Assembly (NCBI GenBank): GCA_035601815.1
Contig: DATNNN010000130.1
Span: 1-20,238 of the forward strand
DNA length: 20,238 nucleotides
Reading direction: 5' to 3'
From: DATNNN01 sp035601815
GTDB lineage: Bacteria; Pseudomonadota; Alphaproteobacteria; Rhizobiales; Xanthobacteraceae
The notes below the pieces were generated by a model that searched no databases, was not told the DNA's origin, and was given only the letters and a program-made list of their open reading frames with translations. Shown here one piece after another: positions 7,354 to 14,176 of this stretch. Position 1 is the first letter of the stretch, and every line of letters begins with the position of its first letter. The position numbers were made by a program, and so were the translations under genes.

Positions 7354-7650
7354 TCAGCGCTTCTTCGGCTTCACGGAGCCCGCGGAGCCTTGCGGCGATT
7401 CGGTTTCGAGCTTTTTCTCCAGTTCCGCCACCCGCGCGGCGAGCCGTTCGTTCTCCTCGCGCGCCTTCGCCGCCATCTCCTGCACCACCGCGAATTCCTC
7501 GCGGGTGACCACGTCCATGTTGCGCAGGATGCGCTCGGCCTGGGCGCGCATCACGGTCTCGATCTCCCGGCGCGCGCCCTCGGCGGCGCCGGCGGCGTCG
7601 TTCATCAGGCGGGCCATCTCGTCGAAAAATCGATTGGTGGTCTGGGTCAT
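7354..7650 (-). CDS. ubiK: UbiK-like accessory factor (BMFP domain)
   Basis: 98 residues. It begins with a phenylalanine/methionine-rich amphipathic helix (TNRFFDEMARLMNDAAGAAEGARREIE) and continues into a coiled coil (VVQEMAAKAREENERLAARVAELEKKLE, about 55-82) with a basic tail ending KPKKR. This two-part layout is typical of the BMFP/YqiC family; the enterobacterial member UbiK helps the late ubiquinone-biosynthesis complex, and BMFP proteins associate with membranes. The assignment rests on size, layout and motif resemblance. It is the first gene of the minus-strand run towards ybjN and proC (112-nt gap) and is divergent from lgt. Confidence 0.8.
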   Translation of the reverse strand: MTQTTNRFFDEMARLMNDAAGAAEGARREIETVMRAQAERILRNMDVVTREEFAVVQEMAAKAREENERLAARVAELEKKLETESPQGSAGSVKPKKR

Positions 7651-7765
7651 CGCGCGTCTCCGTCAGTCGGGCTCCATATGGAGGCGCGGCCATGACGGCG
7701 CAAGGCGTTCCGCGACACCGCCGGCGCGGCTTGACTTCGCGCCATCCGGAGGGGATCACGCCTTG

Positions 7766-8587
7766 ATGCCCCTCTTCGCCCTGCCCTTTCCCGCCATCGA
7801 TCCGGTGCTGATCGCCTTCGGCCCATTCGCCATCCGCTGGTACGCGCTCGCCTACGTCGCTGGCATCCTCGCCGGCTGGTGGCTGGCGCGCACGATCGCC
7901 GGCAGGCAGGAGCTTTGGAGCGGGCAATCGCCGATCACGCCCATGGACATCGACGACGTGATCATCTGGGCGGCGATCGGCATCGTGCTCGGCGGCCGCG
8001 CCGGCTACGTGCTGTTCTACAATCCCGCCTATTTCGCCGCCAATCCGGAGCAGATCCTGGTGCTGTGGCGCGGCGGCATGTCGTTCCACGGCGGCTTCGC
8101 CGGCACGGTGCTGGCGCTCCTGCTGTTCGCGCGTAAACGCGGCATCTCCATGCTGTCCATGCTCGACGTGGCGGCGATCGTGACGCCGATCGGCCTTTTC
8201 CTCGGGCGGCTCGCCAACTTCGTGAACGGCGAGCTGTGGGGCCGCGTCGCCGACGTGCCGTGGGCGTTCGTGTTTCCCCACGCCGGATCCGAGCCGCGCC
8301 ACCCGAGCCAGCTTTACGAGGCCGGCCTCGAAGGCGTCGTACTGTTCGCGGTGCTCATCATCGCCACGCGCCGCGGCGCGCTGACGCGGCCGGGGCTGAT
8401 CGGCGGCCTGTTCGTCGGCGGCTATGGCCTCGCGCGCATCGTCAGCGAATTCTTTCGCGAGCCCGACGCCCAGCTCGGCTTCCTCGCCGGCGGGCTCACC
8501 ATGGGCATGCTGCTGTCGCTGCCCATGCTGCTCGTCGGCGCCGGCGCGATCTGGTACGCGCTCCGCCGTCCGCCGCGCACCGCATGA
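7766..8587 (+). CDS. lgt: Phosphatidylglycerol--prolipoprotein diacylglyceryl transferase
   Basis: 273 residues. This inner-membrane enzyme transfers diacylglycerol from phosphatidylglycerol to the lipobox cysteine of prolipoproteins, the first step of lipoprotein maturation. It has about seven hydrophobic segments; the catalytic-region His in GGMSFHGGFAG (H108); the Lgt signature GRLANFVNGELWGR (147-160) with its essential Arg; HPSQLYEA (179-186); and a C-terminal YGLARIVSEFFREPD. ATG 7766 is used here; an in-frame TTG at 7763 is better spaced (8 nt) from GGAGGGG and cannot be excluded. The stop overlaps the next start as ATGA. Two lipoproteins encoded in this window (10509 and 15508) would be substrates. 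Confidence 0.97.
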   Translation: MPLFALPFPAIDPVLIAFGPFAIRWYALAYVAGILAGWWLARTIAGRQELWSGQSPITPMDIDDVIIWAAIGIVLGGRAGYVLFYNPAYFAANPEQILVLWRGGMSFHGGFAGTVLALLLFARKRGISMLSMLDVAAIVTPIGLFLGRLANFVNGELWGRVADVPWAFVFPHAGSEPRHPSQLYEAGLEGVVLFAVLIIATRRGALTRPGLIGGLFVGGYGLARIVSEFFREPDAQLGFLAGGLTMGMLLSLPMLLVGAGAIWYALRRPPRTA

Positions 8588-9642
8588 GCGAGATCGAGCA
8601 GGAGATCCGCCGCCGCATCGAGGCCGACGGTCCGATGCCGATGTCGCGCTACATGGCGCTGTGCGCCGATCATTACTACGCGACGCGCGACCCCTTTGGC
8701 GCCCGCGGTGATTTCATCACCGCGCCCGAGGTGAGCCAGATGTTCGGCGAGCTGATCGGCCTGTGGGCCGCCGCGGTGTGGCGCCTCATGGGCGCGCCGG
8801 CAGAGATCGCGCTCGTCGAGCTCGGCCCCGGCCGCGGCACGCTGATCGCCGATGCGCTGCGCGCGGCCAAGACGGTGCCCGAATTCCGCGCGGCGCTGCG
8901 CCTGCATCTGGTCGAGGCGAGCGGGGCGCTCGCTACGCGACAGGAGACCCTGCTCGCCGACGCCGGCGTGCCGATTGCCTGGCACACCCGCGTCGAGGAG
9001 CTGCCCGAAGGGCCGTCGATCGTGATCGCCAACGAGTTCGTCGATGCGCTGCCCATCGATCAGTGGGTGCGGACCGAAGCCGGCTGGCACGAGCGGCGCA
9101 TCGGCTTGCGCGACGGGCACCTTGTTTCCGGTCTCCATCCGGTGCCGTTGCCGGGGCTGCCGCCGGCCGAGGCGGGCGCCGTGCTGGAGCGCCGCGACGT
9201 GGCGCCGCTGCGGGCCGTGGCCGCGCGCCTGGCCGCCCATGGCGGAGCAGCCCTGGTCGTCGATTATGGCTACGCGCAAACGGGCTTCGGCGACACGCTG
9301 CAGGCCTTGCAGAACCACCGGCCGGTAGATTTCCTGGAGACGCCCGGCGAGGCTGACCTCACCGCCCACGTGGATTTCGCGGCGCTCGCCGCCGCGGTGG
9401 CCGCGGCCGGCGTGCGCGTCCACGGGCCTGTCAGGCAAGGCGAATTCCTGCGCCGCCTTGGCATCGAGGCCCGGGCTGCCCGTCTCCGCCAAGGCAAGGA
9501 CGACAAGACGAAGGCCGTCGTCGACGCGGCGCTGGCGCGCCTCACCGCACGGGCGCCGGGCATGGGCGACCTGTTCAAGGCGCTCGCATTCTCCGCGCCC
9601 GATCTCGCAACGCTTCCCGGCTTTGACGAGCCTCGGCCATGA
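8584..9642 (+). CDS. MidA/NDUFAF7-like SAM-dependent methyltransferase
   Basis: 352 residues. This is the DUF185 family, whose mitochondrial member NDUFAF7 (MidA) dimethylates an arginine of complex I subunit NDUFS2 during assembly; a role in respiratory complex I maturation is therefore likely but inferred. Visible marks: the N-terminal helix EIRRRIEADGPMPMSRYMALC, the family block YYATRDPFGARGDFITAPEVSQMFGELIG (31-59), SAM loop VELGPGRGTL (78-87), IVIANEFVDALPIDQW, and VVDYGYAQTGFGDTLQAL. It overlaps lgt and pgeF by 4 nt each (ATGA), so the three are translationally coupled; I recall this trio as common in Rhizobiales. Confidence 0.93.
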   Translation: MSEIEQEIRRRIEADGPMPMSRYMALCADHYYATRDPFGARGDFITAPEVSQMFGELIGLWAAAVWRLMGAPAEIALVELGPGRGTLIADALRAAKTVPEFRAALRLHLVEASGALATRQETLLADAGVPIAWHTRVEELPEGPSIVIANEFVDALPIDQWVRTEAGWHERRIGLRDGHLVSGLHPVPLPGLPPAEAGAVLERRDVAPLRAVAARLAAHGGAALVVDYGYAQTGFGDTLQALQNHRPVDFLETPGEADLTAHVDFAALAAAVAAAGVRVHGPVRQGEFLRRLGIEARAARLRQGKDDKTKAVVDAALARLTARAPGMGDLFKALAFSAPDLATLPGFDEPRP

Positions 9643-10397
9643 TCCGCTCGAGCGCGCTCGCCCGCCTGCCCGGCATCGCCCACGCCTTCTTCACCCGCGA
9701 GGGCGGCGTGTCGCAGGGCATCTACGCGAGCCTCAACGGCGGCGCCGGCTCCGGCGACGACTCAGGCCGCGTCGCCGAGAACCGGAAAAGGATGTGCGCC
9801 GCGCTCGGCGTCGGCGACATCGTCACCTGCCACCAGGTTCATTCCGCCGAAGCCGTGCTCGCCACGGCACCCTGGCCGCGCAGCGAGGCGCCGCGCGCCG
9901 ACGCCATCGTGACCAAAACGCCGGGCCTCGCCATCGGCGTCGCAGTCGCCGATTGCGCGCCGCTGCTCTTCGCCGACGCAGACGCGCGCGTCGTCGGCGT
10001 GGCCCACGCCGGCTGGAAAGGGGCGCTCGGCGGCGTGATCGAGGCGGTGGTGGCGCGCATGGAGCAGGAGGGCGCCGCCCGCGAGCGCATCTCCGCGGCC
10101 ATCGGCCCGCTCATCCGCCAAGAGAGCTACGAGGTCGGCGCGGAGTTCGTGGCGCGCTTCCGTGCCGCCGACGCGAGCCACGCGCGCTTCTTCGCCCCGG
10201 GCGCGCGGGCGGGTCGCGCCCAGTTCGATCTCGCCGGCTTTCTCCGCGCCCGCCTCGCCGCCGCCGGCGTGCATCTCAGCGAGGACCTCGGTCTCGACAC
10301 TTACGCGGACGAGGCGCGCTTCTTCAGTTACCGCCGCTCGGTTCACCGCCATGAGGCCGACTACGGCCGCCTCATCGGCGCGATCGCGCTCACCTGA
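9639..10397 (+). CDS. pgeF: Multicopper-oxidase-like laccase-domain protein PgeF (YfiH)
   Basis: 252 residues. The family acts as purine nucleoside phosphorylase/adenosine deaminase and, as PgeF, as a peptidoglycan editing factor; older names are polyphenol oxidase or laccase domain. The zinc site is complete: H68 in CHQVHS, C106 in VADCAPLL and H123 in VAHAGWKG. Other blocks are FTREGGVSQGIYASLN, AIGPLIRQESYEVG and LDTYADEARFFSYRRSVHR near the end. It overlaps the methyltransferase stop by ATGA. No transcription terminator is obvious in the 111 nt that follow. Confidence 0.95.
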   Translation: MIRSSALARLPGIAHAFFTREGGVSQGIYASLNGGAGSGDDSGRVAENRKRMCAALGVGDIVTCHQVHSAEAVLATAPWPRSEAPRADAIVTKTPGLAIGVAVADCAPLLFADADARVVGVAHAGWKGALGGVIEAVVARMEQEGAARERISAAIGPLIRQESYEVGAEFVARFRAADASHARFFAPGARAGRAQFDLAGFLRARLAAAGVHLSEDLGLDTYADEARFFSYRRSVHRHEADYGRLIGAIALT

Positions 10398-10508
10398 GCT
10401 GACCAAAAACGAGGCTGGACTCCCGCCGCCGGACTCGCAAGAATTGGGCTGAGGTCGCCGGCGTTACCCGCGCCAAAGAACGGGAGCGCCGCCGGGGGAG
10501 TGCGGCGA

Positions 10509-11054
10509 ATGCGTTTTGTGCGGGTGAGTTCCCGCGGTCGGCGTGCGTTGACCGCATGCGCGGCCGCCTTGATCGCGTCTCTCGTTGCTGCCTGCCAGAC
10601 CGACCAGCTCGTCACCGGCTCCGTCGCCGCGCCCGCCAACGGCGTCGCCTTCGAGTCCGTCGACGGCCCGCCGCAGGCGGTGTTCGACCGCCTGGTGGCA
10701 AAGCTCACCAGCGAAGCGGAAGCGCGCAAGCTGCCCGTCGTTTCGCGCACCGCCGTCGCGAGCTGGCGCGTCCGCCTCTATCTCGCCGCCCACGTGGAGG
10801 GAAAGACGGCCGGGGTGACCTGGGTCGCCGACGTGTTCGACGCCGGCCTCGAGCGCGCCTTCCGCGTCAGCGGCGAGGAGCCGCTTGCCGCCCGCCGCGA
10901 CCTATGGGCGCAAGCCGATGACGCGGTGCTCGGCCGCATCGCCGCGCGCGCCGTCGACGCGCTCATGGCCGGCATCGCCGGCAACCCGCCCGTGCTGCCT
11001 GCGCCGGAGCCAGTCGGCGGGCCGGTCATCGCCATGGCCGAACCCGGGCGCTAA
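10509..11054 (+). CDS. Predicted lipoprotein of unknown function
   Basis: 181 residues from ATG 10509, chosen because GGGGGAG lies 8 nt upstream; a GTG at 10500 is in frame but overlaps this ribosome site. The N-terminus is a lipoprotein signal: RRALTACAAALIASLVAAC with the lipobox cysteine at 29. The mature part has a beta-rich pattern (SRTAVASWRVRLYLAAHV, AGVTWVADVFDAGLERAFRV) and a Pro-rich tail. I do not recognise a named domain. It lies between pgeF and prs on the same strand and should be processed by the Lgt encoded upstream. Confidence 0.85.
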   Translation: MRFVRVSSRGRRALTACAAALIASLVAACQTDQLVTGSVAAPANGVAFESVDGPPQAVFDRLVAKLTSEAEARKLPVVSRTAVASWRVRLYLAAHVEGKTAGVTWVADVFDAGLERAFRVSGEEPLAARRDLWAQADDAVLGRIAARAVDALMAGIAGNPPVLPAPEPVGGPVIAMAEPGR

Positions 11055-11172
11055 AGCCTGCCCGAACAAGCCTCTGGACGGCCCAACCGGTTAACTTTAC
11101 AGCGCGCGGCCGCACGGCTACGGACTTTGGCCCCCACGGCCCGTGATGGGCCGGGCGCCCGGGAGCCGCTCC

Positions 11173-12126
11173 ATGAAGGCCCGCAACGGCGACATCAAGC
11201 TCGTCGCCGGCAATTCGAACCGCGCGCTGGCGGAGGCGATCGGCGCCTATCTCTCCACCTCCATGACCAAGGCGGTGGTGCGGCGCTTCGCCGACATGGA
11301 GATCTTCGTCGAGATCGAGGAAAACGTGCGCGGCCGCGACGTATTCGCGATCCAGTCGACGTCGTTTCCGGCGAACGATCACCTGATGGAGCTGCTCATC
11401 ATCATCGACGCGCTCAAGCGCGCGTCGGCGCGGCGCATCACCGCGGTGATCCCCTACTTCGGCTACGCCCGGCAGGACCGCAAACCCGGCCCGCGCACGC
11501 CGATCTCGGCCAAGCTCGTCGCCAATCTCATCACCAACGCCGGCGCCGACCGTGTTCTCACCGTCGACCTGCACGCCGGGCAGATCCAGGGCTTCTTCGA
11601 CATCCCCACCGACAATCTCTTCGCCTCGCCGGTGATGGTGCGCGACATCAAGGAAAAGTTCGACCTGAAAACCATCACCGTGGTCTCGCCCGACGTGGGC
11701 GGCGTGGTGCGCGCCCGCGGCCTCGCCAAGCGCATCGACGCGCCGCTCGCCATCATCGACAAACGCCGCGAGCGGCCGAACGAGTCCGAGGTGATGAACG
11801 TGATCGGCGAGGTCGCCGGCCAGACGTGCCTGCTCGTGGACGACATCGTCGACTCGGGCGGCACGCTGGTGAACGCCGCCGACGCGCTCCTCGAGAAGGG
11901 CGCCAAGGACGTCTACGCCTACATCACCCACGGCGTGTTGTCGGGCGGGGCGGTGGCGCGCATCACCGCCTCGAAGCTGAAGGAGCTCGTGATCACCGAC
12001 TCGATCCTGCCCACCGAGGCGGTGCGGGTGGCGCGCAATATCCGTCTGCTCTCCATCGCCACGCTGATCGGCGAGGCGATTAACCGCACCGCGGCCGAGG
12101 AAAGCGTTTCGAGCCTGTTTGATTAG
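11173..12126 (+). CDS. prs: Ribose-phosphate pyrophosphokinase (PRPP synthetase)
   Basis: 317 residues, normal class I length. It makes PRPP from ribose 5-phosphate and ATP in the cytoplasm, feeding purine, pyrimidine, His, Trp and NAD synthesis. ATG 11173 follows GGGAG by 7 nt; upstream in-frame starts (11143, 11146) lack such a site. Motifs: EIEENVRGRDVFAIQS (flexible N-terminal domain), the ATP-site region PYFGYARQDRK, the divalent-metal/ATP motif TVDLHAGQIQGFFD, the family SPDVGG block, and the PRPP-binding loop CLLVDDIVDSGGTL. The C-terminus AAEESVSSLFD is intact. Its last 11 codons and the following 36 nt are duplicated downstream of the lectin-like gene (see repeats). Confidence 0.97.
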   Translation: MKARNGDIKLVAGNSNRALAEAIGAYLSTSMTKAVVRRFADMEIFVEIEENVRGRDVFAIQSTSFPANDHLMELLIIIDALKRASARRITAVIPYFGYARQDRKPGPRTPISAKLVANLITNAGADRVLTVDLHAGQIQGFFDIPTDNLFASPVMVRDIKEKFDLKTITVVSPDVGGVVRARGLAKRIDAPLAIIDKRRERPNESEVMNVIGEVAGQTCLLVDDIVDSGGTLVNAADALLEKGAKDVYAYITHGVLSGGAVARITASKLKELVITDSILPTEAVRVARNIRLLSIATLIGEAINRTAAEESVSSLFD

Positions 12127-12162
12127 GCCGTAAATTCATAAACGCGCCTCTGGACGACTTGC
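12091..12162 (+). repeat. prs 3'-end repeat, copy A (functional end of prs)
   Basis: These 72 nt cover the last 11 sense codons of prs, its TAG (12124-12126) and 36 nt downstream. Hand alignment to 12955-13026 gives 62 identical positions without gaps. Matching stops sharply after the shared TTGC and weakens upstream of the GCGGCC that starts the block. Confidence 0.85.
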
Positions 12163-12198
12163 GAGCCCGACCAATTCAATTCCGCTTGACCCACGGAA

Positions 12199-12218
12199 TT
12201 TCTGTTACTTTCTGTTGT
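12199..12218. promoter_or_regulatory. Tandem 10-bp direct repeats upstream of the lectin-like gene
   Basis: TTTCTGTTAC is followed directly by TTTCTGTTGT, a two-unit repeat with a 10-bp (one helical turn) period, ending 2 nt before the predicted -35 box. Such a position suits an activator site, but no partner is identified. Confidence 0.35.
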
Positions 12219-12220
12219 TT

Positions 12221-12249
12221 TTGAATTGCCGGCCATGCGTGGCTAAACT
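12221..12249 (+). promoter_or_regulatory. Probable promoter of the lectin-like gene
   Basis: TTGAAT (12221-12226), a 17-nt spacer and TAAACT (12244-12249) match the housekeeping sigma pattern at four of six positions each. The predicted start near 12256 would give a very short leader before AGGGAGAG (12261-12268) and the ATG at 12273. Confidence 0.5.
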
Positions 12250-12272
12250 GAAATAAAATAAGGGAGAGCGAA

Positions 12273-12923
12273 ATGATCAACGCCAGGAGTTTATCTGTAA
12301 CTGCGTCCGTGGCGCTTTTGGCCTTGGCCGGCGCGCCCGCGCAAGCGCAACAAAACATGAGCTTCTTCGTCACCAGCGTCGGCCTCGGCAAGGGCGGCGA
12401 TCTTGGCGGGCTTGCGGGCGCCGACCGCCATTGCCAAAGCCTCGCCCAGGCCGCCGGCGCGGGCTCTAAGACCTGGCGCGCCTATCTCTCGACGCAAGGC
12501 TCAGGCGGGGTCAACGCCAGGGACCGCATCGGCCGCGGACCGTGGGTCAATGCCAAGGGCGTGCAGATCGCGGCCAACGTGGCGGATCTGCACAGCGACA
12601 ACAACAAGATCAACAAGGAGACCGGTCTCGACGAGAGAGGGAATACGGTCAAGGGTCGTGCCGACACGCCAATCCAACACGACATGCTCACCGGCACCCA
12701 GCGCGACGGCACGGCCGTTCCGGGTCCGGAGGACGCCACCTGCAGCAACTGGACGAGCAGCACCGACGGTCAGGGCAGCGTAATGGTCGGCCACCACGAT
12801 CTCACCGGCAACCCGACAGGCATCAACTTCTGGAACTTTTCACACAAGACGCCGGGCTGCGCTCCGGCGAACCTGCAGCGCGTCGGAGGCGGCGGCCTGT
12901 TCTACTGCTTCGCGGTGAACTGA
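12273..12923 (+). CDS. Secreted lectin-like protein (C-type-lectin-like fold)
   Basis: 216 residues with a signal peptide (hydrophobic 8-20, cleavage after APAQA at 25). The mature protein begins MSFFVTSVGLGKGGDLGGLAGADRHC, the start pattern of bacterial proteins annotated as lectin/DUF1554-like. It contains exactly four cysteines in the mature part (C54, C157, C196, C212), spaced as expected for two disulfides of a C-type-lectin-like fold, with W68, W91, W160 and W187 and the terminal FYCFAVN. It probably sits in the periplasm or outside the cell; ligand unknown. The ribosome site is strong (GGGAGAG). The gene lies between two copies of the prs 3' end and uses more A/T-ending codons at its start than the neighbouring core genes, suggesting arrival by transfer. 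Confidence 0.8.
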   Translation: MINARSLSVTASVALLALAGAPAQAQQNMSFFVTSVGLGKGGDLGGLAGADRHCQSLAQAAGAGSKTWRAYLSTQGSGGVNARDRIGRGPWVNAKGVQIAANVADLHSDNNKINKETGLDERGNTVKGRADTPIQHDMLTGTQRDGTAVPGPEDATCSNWTSSTDGQGSVMVGHHDLTGNPTGINFWNFSHKTPGCAPANLQRVGGGGLFYCFAVN

Positions 12924-12924
12924 G

Positions 12925-12990
12925 GCGGCACTAATATAAGAGCCGTCAAACGTCGCGGCCGAGGAAAGCGTCTCGATCCTGTTGGATTAG
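12925..12990 (+). pseudogene. Fragment of a second prs 3' end
   Basis: Codons 12955-12990 read AAEESVSILLD-stop, matching AAEESVSSLFD-stop of the intact prs. Upstream, in the same frame, A-A-L-I-stop-E-P-S-N-V can be set against A-T-L-I-G-E-A-I-N-R-T of Prs with one missing codon and one in-frame TAA, but this part is only about half identical at DNA level and is tentative. The piece begins right after the stop of the lectin-like gene and has no start or ribosome site. Confidence 0.65.
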
Positions 12991-13026
12991 GGCGCAAGCT
13001 CATAAGCGCGCCTTTGGACGGCTTGC
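12955..13026 (+). repeat. prs 3'-end repeat, copy B
   Basis: The direct repeat of 12091-12162, in the same orientation and 864 nt downstream, with 62 of 72 positions identical. It includes the TAG (12988-12990) and 36 nt beyond it. Together with copy A it brackets exactly one gene, the lectin-like protein. Confidence 0.85.
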
Positions 13027-13170
13027 CAGAGTCCGCCTTTGAATCGTAAGCGGAAGCGGTGTGTGTGGCCGTTCCGGTATGTGCAGAAGCCGACATCGCG
13101 TCGAATCCTGCCGTCTGCTATCGTCCACGCCGTTCCGGCGTCGTGTCGGTTGACTACAAACGGAAAAGGT

Positions 13171-13917
13171 ATGACCAAAGACTCTACTACACCCAAAGAG
13201 GACGCGCTGGAGGCCGAAAACATCGGTCTCCGCCAGATGTTGGCACAGGCCGGTATCGATGCCTCGCAGTTGCTGGCAAAGGCTGGAATTGATGCCACGG
13301 CGCAAGAGGCGGCCGCGCGTTTGCAGCGCCTGCTGCTGGAGGAGTTACATCATCGCGTGAAGAACACGCTTGCGACGGTAATGGCGATTACTTCGCAAAG
13401 CCTGAAGAACGCGAAAAGCATGGAACAAGGACGGGAAGCCGTTGCGCACCGGCTGGTTGCATTAGGCCGGGCACATGATTTGCTCCTGCAAACAAGCTGG
13501 ACCCGCGCGAGCCTTGCCGCAATCGTGGGCGCCGCCATCGGACCCTTTGACGCGCCCGGCGCAGAACGATTTATCGTTCAAGTGGCCGAGATCGATGTTG
13601 GCCCGGCTGCGGTTTTGTCCCTCGCCTTGGCGCTCAATGAACTGTGCACCAATGCGGTAAAGTTCGGTGCCCTGTCCAACGCCGAGGGGCGCGTCGAAAT
13701 TACATCGGTGCTTGATGAAAAAGCGCAGCGTTTCAAACTGATCTGGGCCGAGCACGGCGGCCCCGCCGTCAAAGAACCGCCCAAACGTGGTTTTGGCACG
13801 CAACTCATCGAGCGCAGCCTTGCCCGACTACTCCATGGCGATGCTCGATTGCGGTTCGAATCCTCAGGCGTCATATGCGAGTTCGATTTTCCCCTCGCCT
13901 CGTTGCGGTCGCGCTAG
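13171..13917 (+). CDS. HWE-family sensor histidine kinase, cytoplasmic, no sensor domain
   Basis: 248 residues from ATG 13171; the frame stays open to 13039, but that stretch is basic, Cys-containing and unlike the family. There is no membrane segment. An N-terminal helix with an internal repeat (QAGIDASQ / KAGIDATAQ, about 26-45) leads to the phospho-acceptor block LLLEELHHRVKNTLATVMAIT (H61), an N box ALNELCTNAVKFGAL (154-168), the W-x-E of the HWE family (IWAEHGG, W192/E194) and the G box FGTQLIERSLARLL. HWE kinases in alphaproteobacteria often feed single-domain regulators or the general stress response; no such partner lies beside it. Its AT-richer codons and position between prs-tail copies suggest transfer. 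Confidence 0.88.
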   Translation: MTKDSTTPKEDALEAENIGLRQMLAQAGIDASQLLAKAGIDATAQEAAARLQRLLLEELHHRVKNTLATVMAITSQSLKNAKSMEQGREAVAHRLVALGRAHDLLLQTSWTRASLAAIVGAAIGPFDAPGAERFIVQVAEIDVGPAAVLSLALALNELCTNAVKFGALSNAEGRVEITSVLDEKAQRFKLIWAEHGGPAVKEPPKRGFGTQLIERSLARLLHGDARLRFESSGVICEFDFPLASLRSR

Positions 13918-14000
13918 CGGCGGCTCCCAGGAAGCCATAGGCAGGTAGCTCATAGCGAGGACGCGCGAGCCGCCTTTTTACGAGACAAGTTGCGAGCCGG
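13917..14000 (+). repeat. Possible degenerate prs 3'-end repeat, copy C
   Basis: In the same order as copies A and B there appear GCGGC, AGGAA-GC, ATAGG, then after the same 6-nt spacing GCTCATA-GCG, then CGCCTTT, ACGA and TTGCGAGCC (the last two matching copy A). Reaching this alignment needs one deletion of about 16 nt and two insertions (about 12 and 5 nt). It is suggestive, not proven. Confidence 0.35.
13919..13979 (+). terminator. Possible terminator after the HWE kinase gene
   Basis: GGCGGCTC (13919-13926) pairs perfectly with GAGCCGCC (13967-13974), which runs directly into TTTTT. The 40-nt loop is unusually long, so efficiency is uncertain. The gene's stop is just upstream, at 13915-13917. 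Confidence 0.4.
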
Positions 14001-14019
14001 CGCAGGTCGGTTGTGGGTC

Positions 14020-14043
14020 AAACCGCGAAGAACGGCGGTTTTT
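14020..14043 (+). terminator. Rho-independent terminator candidate upstream of the FkbM gene
   Basis: AAACCGC (14020-14026) pairs with GCGGTTT (14035-14041) around an 8-nt loop, and the T-run extends to 14043. It would isolate the HWE kinase transcript from the FkbM gene. The rest of the gap to 14176 shows only a weak ATGCGG/CCGCAT dyad (14086-14106). Confidence 0.5.
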
Positions 14044-14176
14044 ATGCCATGCCCGCTTGGCTTGCTGACTGCGGAGGTGTGGATGATGCGGTCAGTTTGT
14101 CCGCATGGATGCGATTCCAGCCCTCAGAACGACGCGCAAGAAATGTTAGATTGACGTGAGTGAATGATCGATCGCC

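Noticed and set aside
11070..11082. GCCTCTGGACGGC upstream of prs resembles the core of the prs-tail repeats (GCCTCTGGACGAC, GCCTTTGGACGGC).
   Set aside because: A 12-of-13 match is expected many times by chance in a 20-kb GC-rich window, and the flanks do not align; I do not count it as another repeat copy.
13068..13138. The 10-mer GCCGTTCCGG occurs twice, 61 nt apart, before the HWE kinase gene.
   Set aside because: Too short to separate from chance at this base composition, and no promoter spacing fits it. I also looked for GGAAC/CGTT-type stress promoters here and found no matching pair.
13039..13170. N-terminal extension of the HWE kinase from a TTG at 13039.
   Set aside because: The added 44 residues are basic and Cys-containing, lack a ribosome site and precede a start (ATG 13171) that fits the family's usual beginning better.
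14086..14106. Dyad ATGCGG/CCGCAT upstream of the FkbM gene.
   Set aside because: Only six pairs with a 9-nt loop, no T-run and no promoter nearby; not enough to call an operator or terminator.
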